Virus record (IMG/VR): IMGVR_UViG_3300030107_004067
Location: 1 to 42,042 of that record
Strand: one strand, 5' to 3'
DNA from: a virus
Length of the DNA: 42,042 nt
The translations under genes and the position numbers were made by a program. The notes under the pieces are model-generated. The model saw only the letters and a program-made list of their open reading frames with translations. It searched no databases and had not been told where the DNA came from. How positions within the stretch are numbered: the stretch's first letter is position 1; every line of letters starts with the position of its first letter. Below are positions 1 to 7,781 of the stretch, one piece after another.

Positions 1-1
1 G

Positions 2-961
2 AGCTTCTTAAGAGCAACAGCAAACGCCAAGATAAAGTTTGACGATGTTTGTTTGTTTGAGATCGTTCCTCAACAACACCTCCGACACTATTGCGAGGTC
101 AAGAACGATATAACCAATTGGGTATTTGAGAATCATGAGAAACCGCAGAATCACCAGCACATGGTAGATGTAATGGAGTTGTGCGATGACATTTCACAAA
201 AAATCCCCGTAATCGACCTAAATCGGCTTTATAGGTATAGCAAGCATGATAGGAAGGCCAAGTATCTTTTTGAGCAAGTTAAAGGCGAAAATACCCCCAT
301 TCTGTACGATGTATGGGGGTCTGTGACCGGAAGATTGACAACCAAACCCGGCTCTTTTCCGATCCTAAATCTCAAGAAAGAAATCGCTGATTGTGTAGTT
401 CCAACCAATGATGTTTTCGTCCAACTTGACTTCAACGGAGCCGAGATCAGAACTCTAATTTCTCTCGCTGGAAAAGAACAGCCAGAAGAAGATATCCACG
501 AATGGAATATGAAGAATATCTATCATAATGTAACCGAGAGATCAAAAGCAAAACAGCGGTTCTTTGCTTGGTTGTACAATCCGAACTCAAATGATCAAGA
601 GACCGAGAGACATTATACGAGAGAGCAGATATTAAATAAGAATTATAATAATAATATAGTATCAACTCCTTTTGGAAGAAAGATAGAAGCCGATGATTTT
701 CATGCTTTAAATTATCTTCTGCAATCTTCTTCATCGGATAATTGCTTACAATCAGCAGTTAAGGTTAATAAATTATTAAAGAATAAGAAATCATTTGTCC
801 AGTCAGTCGTTCATGATTGCGTCACAATTGATATGGATTTGTCAGAAAGAAATATGCTTCCGACTTTGGTTGAAATCTTTAGCGACACCTCATTAGGCAG
901 GTTTAAAACATCAGTACAAATCGGACACAATTTAAAAGACTTGGAGGAAGTCCCATGGTAG
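2..961 (+). CDS. Family A DNA polymerase, C-terminal part (5' truncated by window)
   Basis: The reading frame is open from base 2, so the gene starts before the window; 319 residues are visible. It carries the palm and fingers of a PolA-type polymerase in diverged form. Motif A reads DFNGAEIRTL (family: DYSQIELR), keeping the catalytic Asp and the Glu. The motif B helix reads RSKAKQRFFAWLYN, keeping Arg, Lys and Tyr. Motif C reads VVHDCVTID, keeping His-Asp but with Cys where most relatives have Glu. A TPFGRKI stretch lies between B and C. The role is DNA synthesis in phage replication or repair. A second, unrelated replicase (DnaE type) is at 24767. The stop overlaps the start of the next gene. 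Presence of an exonuclease domain cannot be judged from this fragment. Confidence 0.85.
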   Translation, partial: SFLRATANAKIKFDDVCLFEIVPQQHLRHYCEVKNDITNWVFENHEKPQNHQHMVDVMELCDDISQKIPVIDLNRLYRYSKHDRKAKYLFEQVKGENTPILYDVWGSVTGRLTTKPGSFPILNLKKEIADCVVPTNDVFVQLDFNGAEIRTLISLAGKEQPEEDIHEWNMKNIYHNVTERSKAKQRFFAWLYNPNSNDQETERHYTREQILNKNYNNNIVSTPFGRKIEADDFHALNYLLQSSSSDNCLQSAVKVNKLLKNKKSFVQSVVHDCVTIDMDLSERNMLPTLVEIFSDTSLGRFKTSVQIGHNLKDLEEVPW

Positions 962-1761
962 TAATAGGTATAGGAACAGCAGGCGGCAACGTCGCTAAAG
1001 CTTTTAGTAAAGGACATAAGAAAATTCTTATCGGACCTCACATGTTTCCAAAGACATGTAAAACCGTTGAGGATTATGAGAACAAGTGTCCGTCATTGAA
1101 AAAAGAACTCACATTCTCTCAAAAAGAATGTTGGGTAATTGTTTGTGGAGCATCAAAAACATCAGGTGCGACTCTGAGAATCTTGGAGAAGATAAAAAAT
1201 AAAAAGCTAAATGTTGTTTATCTAATCCCAGATCCTCTCTTATCTACACCAACACAGATTAAACAAGATAAGGTAGCATTTAATGTATTGCAAGAATTTG
1301 CTCGATCAGGGCTCTTAGAGTCTCTCTATCTTGTTTCAAATACAGCATTAGTTGGTATTACAGGAGAAGGGCCAATTAGTGATGTTTATAGAAATGCAAA
1401 TACAACAATTGCTAATATTATTGAAACATACGAATACTTTAAACAATCAGAGCCGGTCCTCGGAACAATAGCCGAGACGAAAGAGGTATCCCGAATAAGA
1501 ACCTTTTCAGTTGGTGTTCTTGATGAAGATGAAGAAAAGTTGCTATTTCCCCTTGACAACATAACTGAATCTGGTTACATGTATAGTATCAATGAAGACG
1601 ATTTACATCAGGAGAGTGGTTTGTTAATGTCGATTAAAGATAGGGTAGCCCAAGACAAAGAAAAGAGTCTTTTTTCATCTTTTGCTATCTTCTCTTCTCC
1701 ACATGAAAGATCATATTTCTATTCAATTAAGTCTACACACTTCATTCAAGAAAAAATATAA
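955..1761 (+). CDS. Divergent tubulin/FtsZ-superfamily protein
   Basis: This 268-residue protein has the order of elements of an FtsZ/tubulin GTPase domain. The N-terminus VVIGIGTAGGNVAKAF matches the FtsZ beta1-glycine loop (IGVGGGGGNAV). CGASKTSGATLRILEKI sits where FtsZ has GGGTGTGA and its following helix, but most of the glycines are gone. YLIPDPL and LYLVSNTALVG match the next two FtsZ strands (the second being VIPNDKL in FtsZ). VYRNANTTIANIIETY matches the helix that reads ADNVLRQGVQGISDLI. The C-terminal part (about residues 165-268) is short and unrecognised. The role is probably a phage filament or a non-polymerising relative. The ATG overlaps the polymerase stop (ATGGTAG), so the two are co-translated. 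The assignment is by eye; nucleotide binding is uncertain because of the altered glycine loop. Confidence 0.6.
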   Translation: MVVIGIGTAGGNVAKAFSKGHKKILIGPHMFPKTCKTVEDYENKCPSLKKELTFSQKECWVIVCGASKTSGATLRILEKIKNKKLNVVYLIPDPLLSTPTQIKQDKVAFNVLQEFARSGLLESLYLVSNTALVGITGEGPISDVYRNANTTIANIIETYEYFKQSEPVLGTIAETKEVSRIRTFSVGVLDEDEEKLLFPLDNITESGYMYSINEDDLHQESGLLMSIKDRVAQDKEKSLFSSFAIFSSPHERSYFYSIKSTHFIQEKI

Positions 1762-1770
1762 AAAAATTAT

Positions 1771-1798
1771 TTGACAAAAGATAGTTTTATGTTATATT
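1771..1798 (+). promoter_or_regulatory. sigma70-like promoter
   Basis: TTGACA at 1771-1776 and TATATT at 1793-1798 with a 16-base spacer, ahead of the small SH3-like gene at 1848. Confidence 0.6.
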
Positions 1799-1847
1799 CA
1801 AAGAGTCGATAAAGACAAAACAAAACAACAACAAAATAGGAGAAAAA

Positions 1848-2090
1848 ATGAAAAATTACACTGCATACACCGGAACTTTTGTAACTAAGCGTGGTAACAC
1901 CCGTGAAATGACTTTCATTCGTGAGAGTGATGTTCCGAGTTCTGTATTTAGCGGAGGCCAGAAACGCAAGCTTTCCGAGGGTATGGAAACAGTTTATGAT
2001 GTGCAAGCTAAGGGTTGGCGAACATTTAATAAAAACACGCAAATTGGTCAACTTTCACAAAAAACAGTTCAATTTTCATTTGACAGTTAA
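1848..2090 (+). CDS. Small SH3-barrel phage protein (WYL_2-like)
   Basis: 80 residues, preceded by an AGGAG ribosome site. The pattern (a strand pair with KRGNTREMTFIR, then VYDVQAKGWRTFN) resembles the short WYL_2/SH3-barrel proteins found next to replication genes in T4-like marine phages. Their function is not established; small Sm/SH3 folds often bind nucleic acid or RNA polymerase. It has its own promoter and ends inside the -35 region of the SSB promoter. The family call is by eye. Confidence 0.6.
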   Translation: MKNYTAYTGTFVTKRGNTREMTFIRESDVPSSVFSGGQKRKLSEGMETVYDVQAKGWRTFNKNTQIGQLSQKTVQFSFDS

Positions 2091-2108
2091 GCATAAACAT
2101 GCTATAAT
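2080..2108 (+). promoter_or_regulatory. Consensus sigma70 promoter for ssb
   Basis: A perfect TTGACA (2080-2085), a 17-base spacer and a perfect TATAAT (2103-2108). The -35 overlaps the end of the preceding gene. The predicted transcription start is near 2115, immediately before a strong hairpin. Confidence 0.85.
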
Positions 2109-2116
2109 ATAAACAG

Positions 2117-2136
2117 CGGGGGGCTTTTGCCCCCCG
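2117..2136 (+). promoter_or_regulatory. 5'-terminal hairpin of the ssb mRNA
   Basis: A perfect 8-bp stem (CGGGGGGC / GCCCCCCG) with a TTTT loop begins 2-3 bases after the predicted transcription start. No T-run follows, so it is not an ordinary terminator. It could protect the 5' end from decay or take part in SSB autoregulation, as leader structures do for T4 gene 32. Confidence 0.65.
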
Positions 2137-2186
2137 ACTTTAGCCCAAAAAGGCAAAAAACTTTTTAAATCATAGGAGAAATTAAA

Positions 2187-2948
2187 ATGGCTTTAAATTT
2201 AGACGCAATGAGAGCAAAACTCGAAGCTTCCAAGAATGGTGGCAAAAAACAAGAAAACAGCACCAAATGGCGACCACAAGAAGGTGATCAAACAATCCGC
2301 ATTATGCCGACTGAAGATGGCGATCCGTTCAAGGAATATCATTTTCATTATAATGTAGGTAGAAATCCCGGCATTTACTGTCCAAAGAAAAATGATGGTG
2401 AAAATTGTCCGATTTGTGATTTCGCATCGCAATTGTGGCGAGATGGTGTTCAAAACAATAATGACACCGCAAAACGAGAAGCAAAGAAATTGTTTGTTCG
2501 TAAGCGTTATTACTCCCCAGTTTTGGTACGAGGCCAAGAATCTTCTGGAGTAAAAGTTTGGTCTTATGGTAAGACCGCATATGAAACCCTTTTGGGTTAT
2601 GTATTGGATCCTGATTATGGAGACATAACACATCCAGAAACAGGAACTGATATCGTACTAACCTACACGGTCCCCAATACACCGGGATCGTTTCCAAAGA
2701 CACAATTGAAACCAAGAAGGCGACCATCCGTTTTGTGTGATGATGCTGTGGCTAATTGTGATGATTTGATTAGTTCTGTCCCAGAGATTGATACTCTCTT
2801 CCAACGGCATACTACCGCCGAGGTACAAGCCCTCTTGGATGATTATCTTTCCTCCGATGCAAATAGTGAGTCGCGATCTTCTGAAACAGCTAAATATAAT
2901 ACTGAAAGCAAGGTAGATGCTGCTTTTCAAAAGTTTATGAACGGTTAG
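2187..2948 (+). CDS. Single-stranded DNA-binding protein, gp32 type
   Basis: 253 residues, with AGGAG ahead of the ATG. It coats ssDNA during replication and recombination, working with UvsX, helicase and polymerase. The T4 gp32 zinc site is recognisable as H54, C65, C74 and C77 (GIYCPKK...NCPICDF), although the spacing is shorter than in T4. The basic N-terminal arm (MALNLDAMRAKLEASKNGGK) is typical of the LAST-type cooperative end. It is shorter than T4 gp32 (301 residues) and lacks the long acidic tail. It is transcribed from its own consensus promoter with a hairpin leader, and its TAG stop is followed within 8 bases by a candidate pseudoknot. Confidence 0.88.
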   Translation: MALNLDAMRAKLEASKNGGKKQENSTKWRPQEGDQTIRIMPTEDGDPFKEYHFHYNVGRNPGIYCPKKNDGENCPICDFASQLWRDGVQNNNDTAKREAKKLFVRKRYYSPVLVRGQESSGVKVWSYGKTAYETLLGYVLDPDYGDITHPETGTDIVLTYTVPNTPGSFPKTQLKPRRRPSVLCDDAVANCDDLISSVPEIDTLFQRHTTAEVQALLDDYLSSDANSESRSSETAKYNTESKVDAAFQKFMNG

Positions 2949-2955
2949 ATACGGG

Positions 2956-2995
2956 CCGCTATAGGGGGGCCAGCGGTTTACAAATTGCGCCCCCC
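2956..2995 (+). promoter_or_regulatory. Candidate H-type pseudoknot downstream of ssb
   Basis: Stem 1 is CCGCT (2956-2960) with AGCGG (2972-2976). The loop it closes contains GGGGGGC (2964-2970), which pairs with GCCCCCC (2989-2995). Loops are ATA, one C, and 12 A/T-rich bases. The second stem alone is followed by ACTATTTTA, so a weak terminator is the simpler alternative. The element lies between the ssb stop and the ribosome site of the mini-lipoprotein. Confidence 0.45.
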
Positions 2996-3015
2996 ACTAT
3001 TTTATGGAGGAGAAC

Positions 3016-3120
3016 ATGAAGTATTTCATGATAGCTGCGCTACTAATTGGATGTATCGACAAAGACACAGGCGAAGAAGCAGTAGTAGAAGAGCAAGATT
3101 CAGCAGTAGAAGCTGAATAA
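3016..3120 (+). CDS. Mini-lipoprotein, 34 residues
   Basis: GGAGGAG precedes the ATG by 5 bases. The protein has a short hydrophobic start ending in the lipobox LIGC (MKYFMIAALLIGC), then an acidic tail beginning IDKDTGEEAVVEEQ. Cleavage at Cys13 would leave a 22-residue lipidated acidic peptide on the inner or outer membrane. No function is known; phage lipoproteins of this size can act in superinfection exclusion. It shares its signal style with the genes at 20797, 31003 and perhaps 41603. Confidence 0.6.
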   Translation: MKYFMIAALLIGCIDKDTGEEAVVEEQDSAVEAE

Positions 3121-3167
3121 AATAAAAAAAACACCACAGGGAGGCATGGGTTTAAGGATGTCTCATT

Positions 3168-3174
3168 CTATTTA
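3168..3174 (+). promoter_or_regulatory. CTATTTA motif upstream of uvsX
   Basis: CTATTTA followed by ACGGAGTAA; the same 16 bases (CTATTTAACGGAGTAA) recur at 38295. This is one of eight intergenic copies in the window. It is a candidate phage-specific promoter element, because no TTGACA-type promoter is seen for this gene. Confidence 0.3.
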
Positions 3175-3186
3175 ACGGAGTAATAA

Positions 3187-4281
3187 TTGGGAAAGGTAAT
3201 ACAAATGAAAACTAAACCGGGTAAAGTTGATATTGGTGACTTCAAAAAAGCCCTTAACAAAAAACTAGGGATTGAAGTTGCTTATGATTTGAATCATGAA
3301 AATCCCGCATCAATCAAAGATTGGATCCCAACCGGATCAACTATTCTTGATTGGCTAATATACCCCGGCAAAAGAGCGGGGATTCCTGTTGGTAGAATAA
3401 CCGAACTAGCAGGTCTTTCAGCAGCGGGTAAATCATTTATGGCCGCTGTTATTGCAGCAAATGCCAATAAAAAAGGAATGAAGGTTATTTACTTTGATTC
3501 TGAAGCGGCAGTTGATGCGGAGTTTTTGGAGAAAGCTGGATGTGATAAAAATCAGATCCTTTATGTTCAAGCGACCTCCGTAGAAATGGTTCTTACATCT
3601 ATTGAATATCTAATGGAACAATGGCCAGATGAACAACTATTATTTATTTGGGATTCTATTGCTGCTACCCCAGCAGAGAAAGATGTAGAGGGTGACTTCA
3701 ACCCTCAATCGAGTATGGCTCAAAAGCCAAGAATCTTTTCAAAAGCATTTGCTAAATTGCAAGTTCCTTTGGAGAGAACACAATCAACCCTTTTGCTCAT
3801 TAATCAGTTGAAAACTAATATTACAACTAATGTAGCAGAAGCAATGACTACACCTTATTTTGCCCCCGGTGGCAAAGCTATTGAGTTCCACTGTGCTCTT
3901 CGTATTTGGCTCACACGCCGTAAAGCAAAAGCAGGTAAAGTGCTTGATGAGAACGGAACACAAGTTGGTTCCGAGGTTAAAGCCAAGATTCAAAAGGTAC
4001 GTTCAGCCGGGTACGGTAGAGAGTGTACTTTTGATGTTCTCTGGGGCGGTAAAGATGTTAGAATCGCAGATGAAGAATCATGGCTTCATGCTCTGGCTAA
4101 AGTTAATAGTGATCGTTATAAAGCCGCTGGTGCTTGGAAAACCATCATCGACAGTAAAGGCAAAGAATATAAGTTCCAATCAAAAGATTGGCTTGAGAAG
4201 TTAAAAGATGAAAAGTTTAAAGCTGCCGTAATGGAAGTTTTAGAAGAAGAGTTTGTAAACAAATATAAAAAAGAATCTTAA
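3187..4281 (+). CDS. uvsX: RecA/UvsX-type recombinase
   Basis: Up to 364 residues; UvsX proteins are about 390. It catalyses strand exchange in recombination-dependent replication on SSB-coated ssDNA. Walker A is GLSAAGKS (residues 76-83) and Walker B is LLFIWDS with D156. The region after it (INQLKTNITTN...APGGKAIEFHCALRIWL) fits the L2 loop and core of the RecA fold. The start is uncertain. TTG at 3187 has CGGAG seven bases upstream; ATG at 3205 would give 358 residues and has a weaker AAAGG. A strong terminator follows at 4315. Confidence 0.9.
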   Translation: MGKVIQMKTKPGKVDIGDFKKALNKKLGIEVAYDLNHENPASIKDWIPTGSTILDWLIYPGKRAGIPVGRITELAGLSAAGKSFMAAVIAANANKKGMKVIYFDSEAAVDAEFLEKAGCDKNQILYVQATSVEMVLTSIEYLMEQWPDEQLLFIWDSIAATPAEKDVEGDFNPQSSMAQKPRIFSKAFAKLQVPLERTQSTLLLINQLKTNITTNVAEAMTTPYFAPGGKAIEFHCALRIWLTRRKAKAGKVLDENGTQVGSEVKAKIQKVRSAGYGRECTFDVLWGGKDVRIADEESWLHALAKVNSDRYKAAGAWKTIIDSKGKEYKFQSKDWLEKLKDEKFKAAVMEVLEEEFVNKYKKES

Positions 4282-4314
4282 TCCTGTCTCCTTGTGATTT
4301 AGAAAAAGGACAAG

Positions 4315-4340
4315 AACCCCGATTAATTTCGGGGTTTTTT
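4315..4340 (+). terminator. Intrinsic terminator after uvsX
   Basis: AACCCCGA (4315-4322), a 6-base loop, and TCGGGGTT (4329-4336) followed by a T-run. Confidence 0.85.
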
Positions 4341-4342
4341 AT

Positions 4343-4370
4343 TTGACAAACTTCAATATCATGATATAAT
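4343..4370 (+). promoter_or_regulatory. Consensus sigma70 promoter
   Basis: TTGACA (4343-4348), a 16-base spacer and TATAAT (4365-4370), starting in the T-run of the preceding terminator. It drives the purine gene and FEN. Confidence 0.85.
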
Positions 4371-4391
4371 ATAAAAGCAACGGAGGTATTC

Positions 4392-5396
4392 ATGAAAGAA
4401 ATACAATATGTAGATATTGTTGCCGATCTCTCTTGGGGAGATACCGGCAAAGGAAAAATAACATCTTATCTTGCGAAGGACAAATCATATGATTATGTTT
4501 GTCGCTGGGCTGGCGGTAACAATGCCGGACACACAGTTTTCTTAAAAGGAAAGAAATTTAAAACACATCTTATTCCATCTGGTGTCTTTCATGGAATTAA
4601 ATCAATTATCGGACCTCAATGTGTAGTGCATCCAGAGTCCTTACAAGAAGAGTTGAGCTATCTTAAAGAGAAAGGATTCGACACTTCCTTGGTTAAGGTC
4701 TCTCCGAGAGCACATATTGTAACAGATAAGCATATAACAACAGATAAAAAGAAATTAGCCAAGAAGCTTGGGACAACCTCCAAAGGTATAGCCCCATGCT
4801 ATTCAGACAAGATGGCTAGAACCGGACAACTAGCAAAAGATGTCCTCCCAGAAGAATTAATCTGGGATGAACAATTAAGTGGAAAAATTCTCTGCGAGGG
4901 GGCCCAAGGTTATTATTTAGATATAGACCATGGTAATTATCCTTATGTCACCTCATCAATTACACTACCCTATGGTGCTTGTTCCCTTGGGTTCCCTCCG
5001 CAGAAAATTCGCCGTATATGGGGCATAGCCAAGCTATATGATACCCGTTCTGGTGTGGATCCACTATTCCCCGATAAGCTCCTAAAAGACAAAGAATTGG
5101 CCAAATTGGGCGATCTAGGGGGTGAAGTTGGAGTAACAACCGGACGAAAAAGAAAGTGTAATTGGCTCAATGTCGATATGATGATTGATGCCGCGAGAAA
5201 AACAGGAACAACTCACTTGGTCATTAATAAATGCGATGTGATTAGAGAATTGGGAGTGTTTAAGTGTTATAGCGGAGGAGAGTTAAAAGAATTTTCTTCT
5301 TATCATAAATTAACGAGTTTCATTACCGATAAAGTTGGTCAATCAGACTCACTAGCCAAGCACATCTATCTATCAAACTCACCGGAGAGATTATGA
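4392..5396 (+). CDS. Adenylosuccinate synthetase family (PurA/PurZ-like)
   Basis: 334 residues, about 100 shorter than bacterial PurA and close to archaeal and phage forms. The family ligates aspartate to a purine 6-carbonyl using GTP (IMP to adenylosuccinate; phage PurZ uses dGMP). Visible motifs: the P-loop WGDTGKGK with the catalytic Asp at D17 and Thr in place of the usual Glu; GGNNAGHTV with His47; GTTSKGIAPCYSDK, with Lys where PurA has the inter-subunit Arg; CEGAQG; LDIDHGNYPYVTSS; VGVTTGRKRKCNWL; and NKCDV for guanine binding. PurA activity is the default because Asp17 is kept. The Thr18 and the short length make the PurZ0-type branch possible. It overlaps FEN by ATGA. Confidence 0.88.
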   Translation: MKEIQYVDIVADLSWGDTGKGKITSYLAKDKSYDYVCRWAGGNNAGHTVFLKGKKFKTHLIPSGVFHGIKSIIGPQCVVHPESLQEELSYLKEKGFDTSLVKVSPRAHIVTDKHITTDKKKLAKKLGTTSKGIAPCYSDKMARTGQLAKDVLPEELIWDEQLSGKILCEGAQGYYLDIDHGNYPYVTSSITLPYGACSLGFPPQKIRRIWGIAKLYDTRSGVDPLFPDKLLKDKELAKLGDLGGEVGVTTGRKRKCNWLNVDMMIDAARKTGTTHLVINKCDVIRELGVFKCYSGGELKEFSSYHKLTSFITDKVGQSDSLAKHIYLSNSPERL

Positions 5397-6352
5397 GTGA
5401 AAAGAAAAGGTTATTATTAGTTGATGCTCTTAATTTATTTATACGAAGCTATGTGGTGATTCCCACCATGGACCCCTCTGGTATTCCAATCGGAGGGACC
5501 ATAGGGTTTCTTAAATCCCTACAGAAAGTAATGAGACAATGCCGACCTCATGAAGTGGTTATTTGCTGGGACGGCATCGGCGGCTCTCAAAGAAAGAAGC
5601 AACAGAACGAGAACTACAAAGAAGGTAGGAAGCCTCTTCGTTTTAATCGTCGCATGATTGATTTGGACCCCAAGAGTCAAGAGCAAAACAAAATTCATCA
5701 ACAGATCCGTTTGTTTGAGTATTTAAATGAGTTGCCGGTCATACAATTGACTTATGATGGTGTAGAGGCCGATGATGTGATTGCAATTGTTGCTCGTCAT
5801 AAGCACTATGAAGATTGGCAGAAGATCATCATTTCAAGCGATAAGGATTTCTTTCAGTTATGTGATGAAGACACAGCAGTTTATCGTCCAGTCCAAGATG
5901 TTCTGGAAACACGGGGCACGATAGAGTATAGGTTTGGAATACACCCCAACAACTTTGCACTAGCCAGAGCAATAGCGGGTGATGCCTCGGACAACCTCAA
6001 AGGAGTAGGTAGAGTAGGGCTAAAAACCATCGCCAAAAATTTTACATTCCTCTCCGAGTCAAAACAGTACGAATTGGAAGAATTGGTCGAATATTGCGAG
6101 AGCGTAGAAAAAAAGAAAGTTGCACACAATAAAATCATCGAGAATCAAAAGCTAATAGAAAATAACTATGCAATCATGCAGCTATATAACCCCTCGATTT
6201 CGGTACTCAATAGAAAGAAAATTGACTACACCATAGCCAGTTTTGAGGCAGAGAGTAATAAGATGAATTTCACAAAAATGCTCTTTGAGGATGGCCAAGG
6301 ATCTATAAATTTCACGGACTTATGGAATTTAATAAAAAATTTTGAAAGATAA
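5393..6352 (+). CDS. 5'-3' exonuclease / FEN-RNase H (T4 Rnh-like)
   Basis: 319 residues, close to T4 RNase H (305). It removes RNA primers and flaps from lagging strands. The N-terminus LLLVDALNLFIRSYVV supplies the first metal-binding Asp. VICWDGIGGSQRKK matches the second acidic site and arch base. YDGVEADDVIAIVA and ISSDKDFFQL are the acidic clusters. AIAGDASDNLKGVGRVGLKT is the last Asp plus helix-hairpin-helix that binds dsDNA. The start overlaps the preceding stop (ATGA). Confidence 0.9.
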   Translation: MSEKKRLLLVDALNLFIRSYVVIPTMDPSGIPIGGTIGFLKSLQKVMRQCRPHEVVICWDGIGGSQRKKQQNENYKEGRKPLRFNRRMIDLDPKSQEQNKIHQQIRLFEYLNELPVIQLTYDGVEADDVIAIVARHKHYEDWQKIIISSDKDFFQLCDEDTAVYRPVQDVLETRGTIEYRFGIHPNNFALARAIAGDASDNLKGVGRVGLKTIAKNFTFLSESKQYELEELVEYCESVEKKKVAHNKIIENQKLIENNYAIMQLYNPSISVLNRKKIDYTIASFEAESNKMNFTKMLFEDGQGSINFTDLWNLIKNFER

Positions 6353-6361
6353 AAGAGTAAC

Positions 6362-6390
6362 TTGACAAGGTTACAAAAAACTGTTACATA
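6362..6390 (+). promoter_or_regulatory. sigma70-like promoter, weak -10
   Basis: TTGACA (6362-6367) with TACATA (6385-6390) after 17 bases, ahead of the helicase gene. Confidence 0.55.
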
Positions 6391-6413
6391 GTTAAAAAAG
6401 CATTGGAGGAAAA

Positions 6414-7772
6414 ATGGAACACACCAAAGAAACATTTCAGAGATTCGGCAAATCATTTCAAGAGGACTTGTGTCATTTGATGCTTCAAGACCGCCCTTTT
6501 TGTGATCAAATTACAGAAGTGCTAAGTCTTGAATTTTTACAATATGAGTATTTGCGAGTATTCGCCAAAACAATTTTAGATTACCGCCGTGATTATAAGA
6601 TGCACCCATCTTACAAGATTATGGCGACACACATTTCCGCAGGGCTTGGCGAATACTCCGATGCCCTCCAAAAACAAATAAGACAGTTTTACGCCAAAGT
6701 GCTTTCGGATTCGGAAATAGATGGGGCCCAATATATTAAAGATAATGCACTTGACTTTTGCCGCAAACAGGTCCTAAAAGGGGCCATGATGAAATCGGTG
6801 AAACTCATCAAAACTTCATCTTTCGACGAGATACAGAAAGTTATCCAAGATGCTCTAAAACTCGGAACCGACAATAATTTCGGTCATGATTACCTTAAAG
6901 ACTTTGAAGAAAGGTTTCAAATAAAAAATCGTAATCCGATATCAACCGGATGGGATAGAATAGACGATATTTGTAAGGGCGGCCTTGGTAAAAGGGAGCT
7001 TGGAGTCGCGATTGCCCCTACCGGGGCTGGAAAGTCCATGGTGCTTACCGCACTTGGTGCTGCCGCACTAAAACAAGGCAAAACTGTTGTTCATTACACT
7101 CTTGAATTAGCCGATACGGTGGTTGGATCAAGGTATGATTCGTCGATAACTGGGGTTCCTCTGGGCGATCTAATGTCGAATAAACAAAAAATTCTCGATG
7201 TTGTGAAAGATGTTGAGGGTACTCTAATTATTAAGGAATATCCAACAAAATCCGCTTCGACGGAAACAATCAAAAACCACATTGAAAGATTAAAAAAGAG
7301 AGGCATCGAGCCCGACATGATTATTGTTGATTATGCCGATCTTTTAAGACCAGTTAAGGAGACCCGTGAGAAACGCCACGATCTTGAAAACATTTACGAA
7401 GAATTGCGAGCCATTGCACAAATTTATGACTGCCCTCTTTGGACGGCATCACAAACAAACAGGTCAGGTTTAAATGCGGAAGTTATCACCATGGAGGCAA
7501 TATCAGAAGCCTTCAATAAATGCTTTGTCTCTGATTTTATATTTTCGCTGTCGAGAACCATCGAAGACAAGAATGCGAACACTGGAAGAGTCTTTGTCGC
7601 CAAGAATAGAAATGGCCCAGACGGTCTCGTGTTTCCCATTTTCGCTGATTGGTCGAGAGTTACGATGAAAGTGTTGGAGAGACAAGATGAGACAATGAAT
7701 GATGCTGTGCAAGAATCCACAAAATCAACCGTAGAGTTTTTAAAGAACAAATACAAAAACATGAAAAAATAG
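6414..7772 (+). CDS. Replicative DNA helicase, DnaB/gp41 type
   Basis: 452 residues with a GGAGG ribosome site. It is a hexameric 5'-3' helicase at the fork. The N-terminal helical domain (about 1-150) is followed by the RecA-like motor: Walker A APTGAGKS (201-208), catalytic Glu in YTLE (E231), and Walker B MIIVDYADLL (D306). SQTNRSG further on is the family's H3 sensor. The C-terminal helices end in a basic tail. Ten bases separate it from the ribonucleotide reductase gene, so they are probably co-transcribed. No primase is in the window. Confidence 0.92.
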   Translation: MEHTKETFQRFGKSFQEDLCHLMLQDRPFCDQITEVLSLEFLQYEYLRVFAKTILDYRRDYKMHPSYKIMATHISAGLGEYSDALQKQIRQFYAKVLSDSEIDGAQYIKDNALDFCRKQVLKGAMMKSVKLIKTSSFDEIQKVIQDALKLGTDNNFGHDYLKDFEERFQIKNRNPISTGWDRIDDICKGGLGKRELGVAIAPTGAGKSMVLTALGAAALKQGKTVVHYTLELADTVVGSRYDSSITGVPLGDLMSNKQKILDVVKDVEGTLIIKEYPTKSASTETIKNHIERLKKRGIEPDMIIVDYADLLRPVKETREKRHDLENIYEELRAIAQIYDCPLWTASQTNRSGLNAEVITMEAISEAFNKCFVSDFIFSLSRTIEDKNANTGRVFVAKNRNGPDGLVFPIFADWSRVTMKVLERQDETMNDAVQESTKSTVEFLKNKYKNMKK

Positions 7773-7781
7773 AGGTATATT

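Noticed and set aside
3145-3174. Short leader-peptide-like frame before uvsX with GGAGG
   Set aside because: The ribosome site is too close to the ATG and the peptide is only nine residues with no regulatory pattern.
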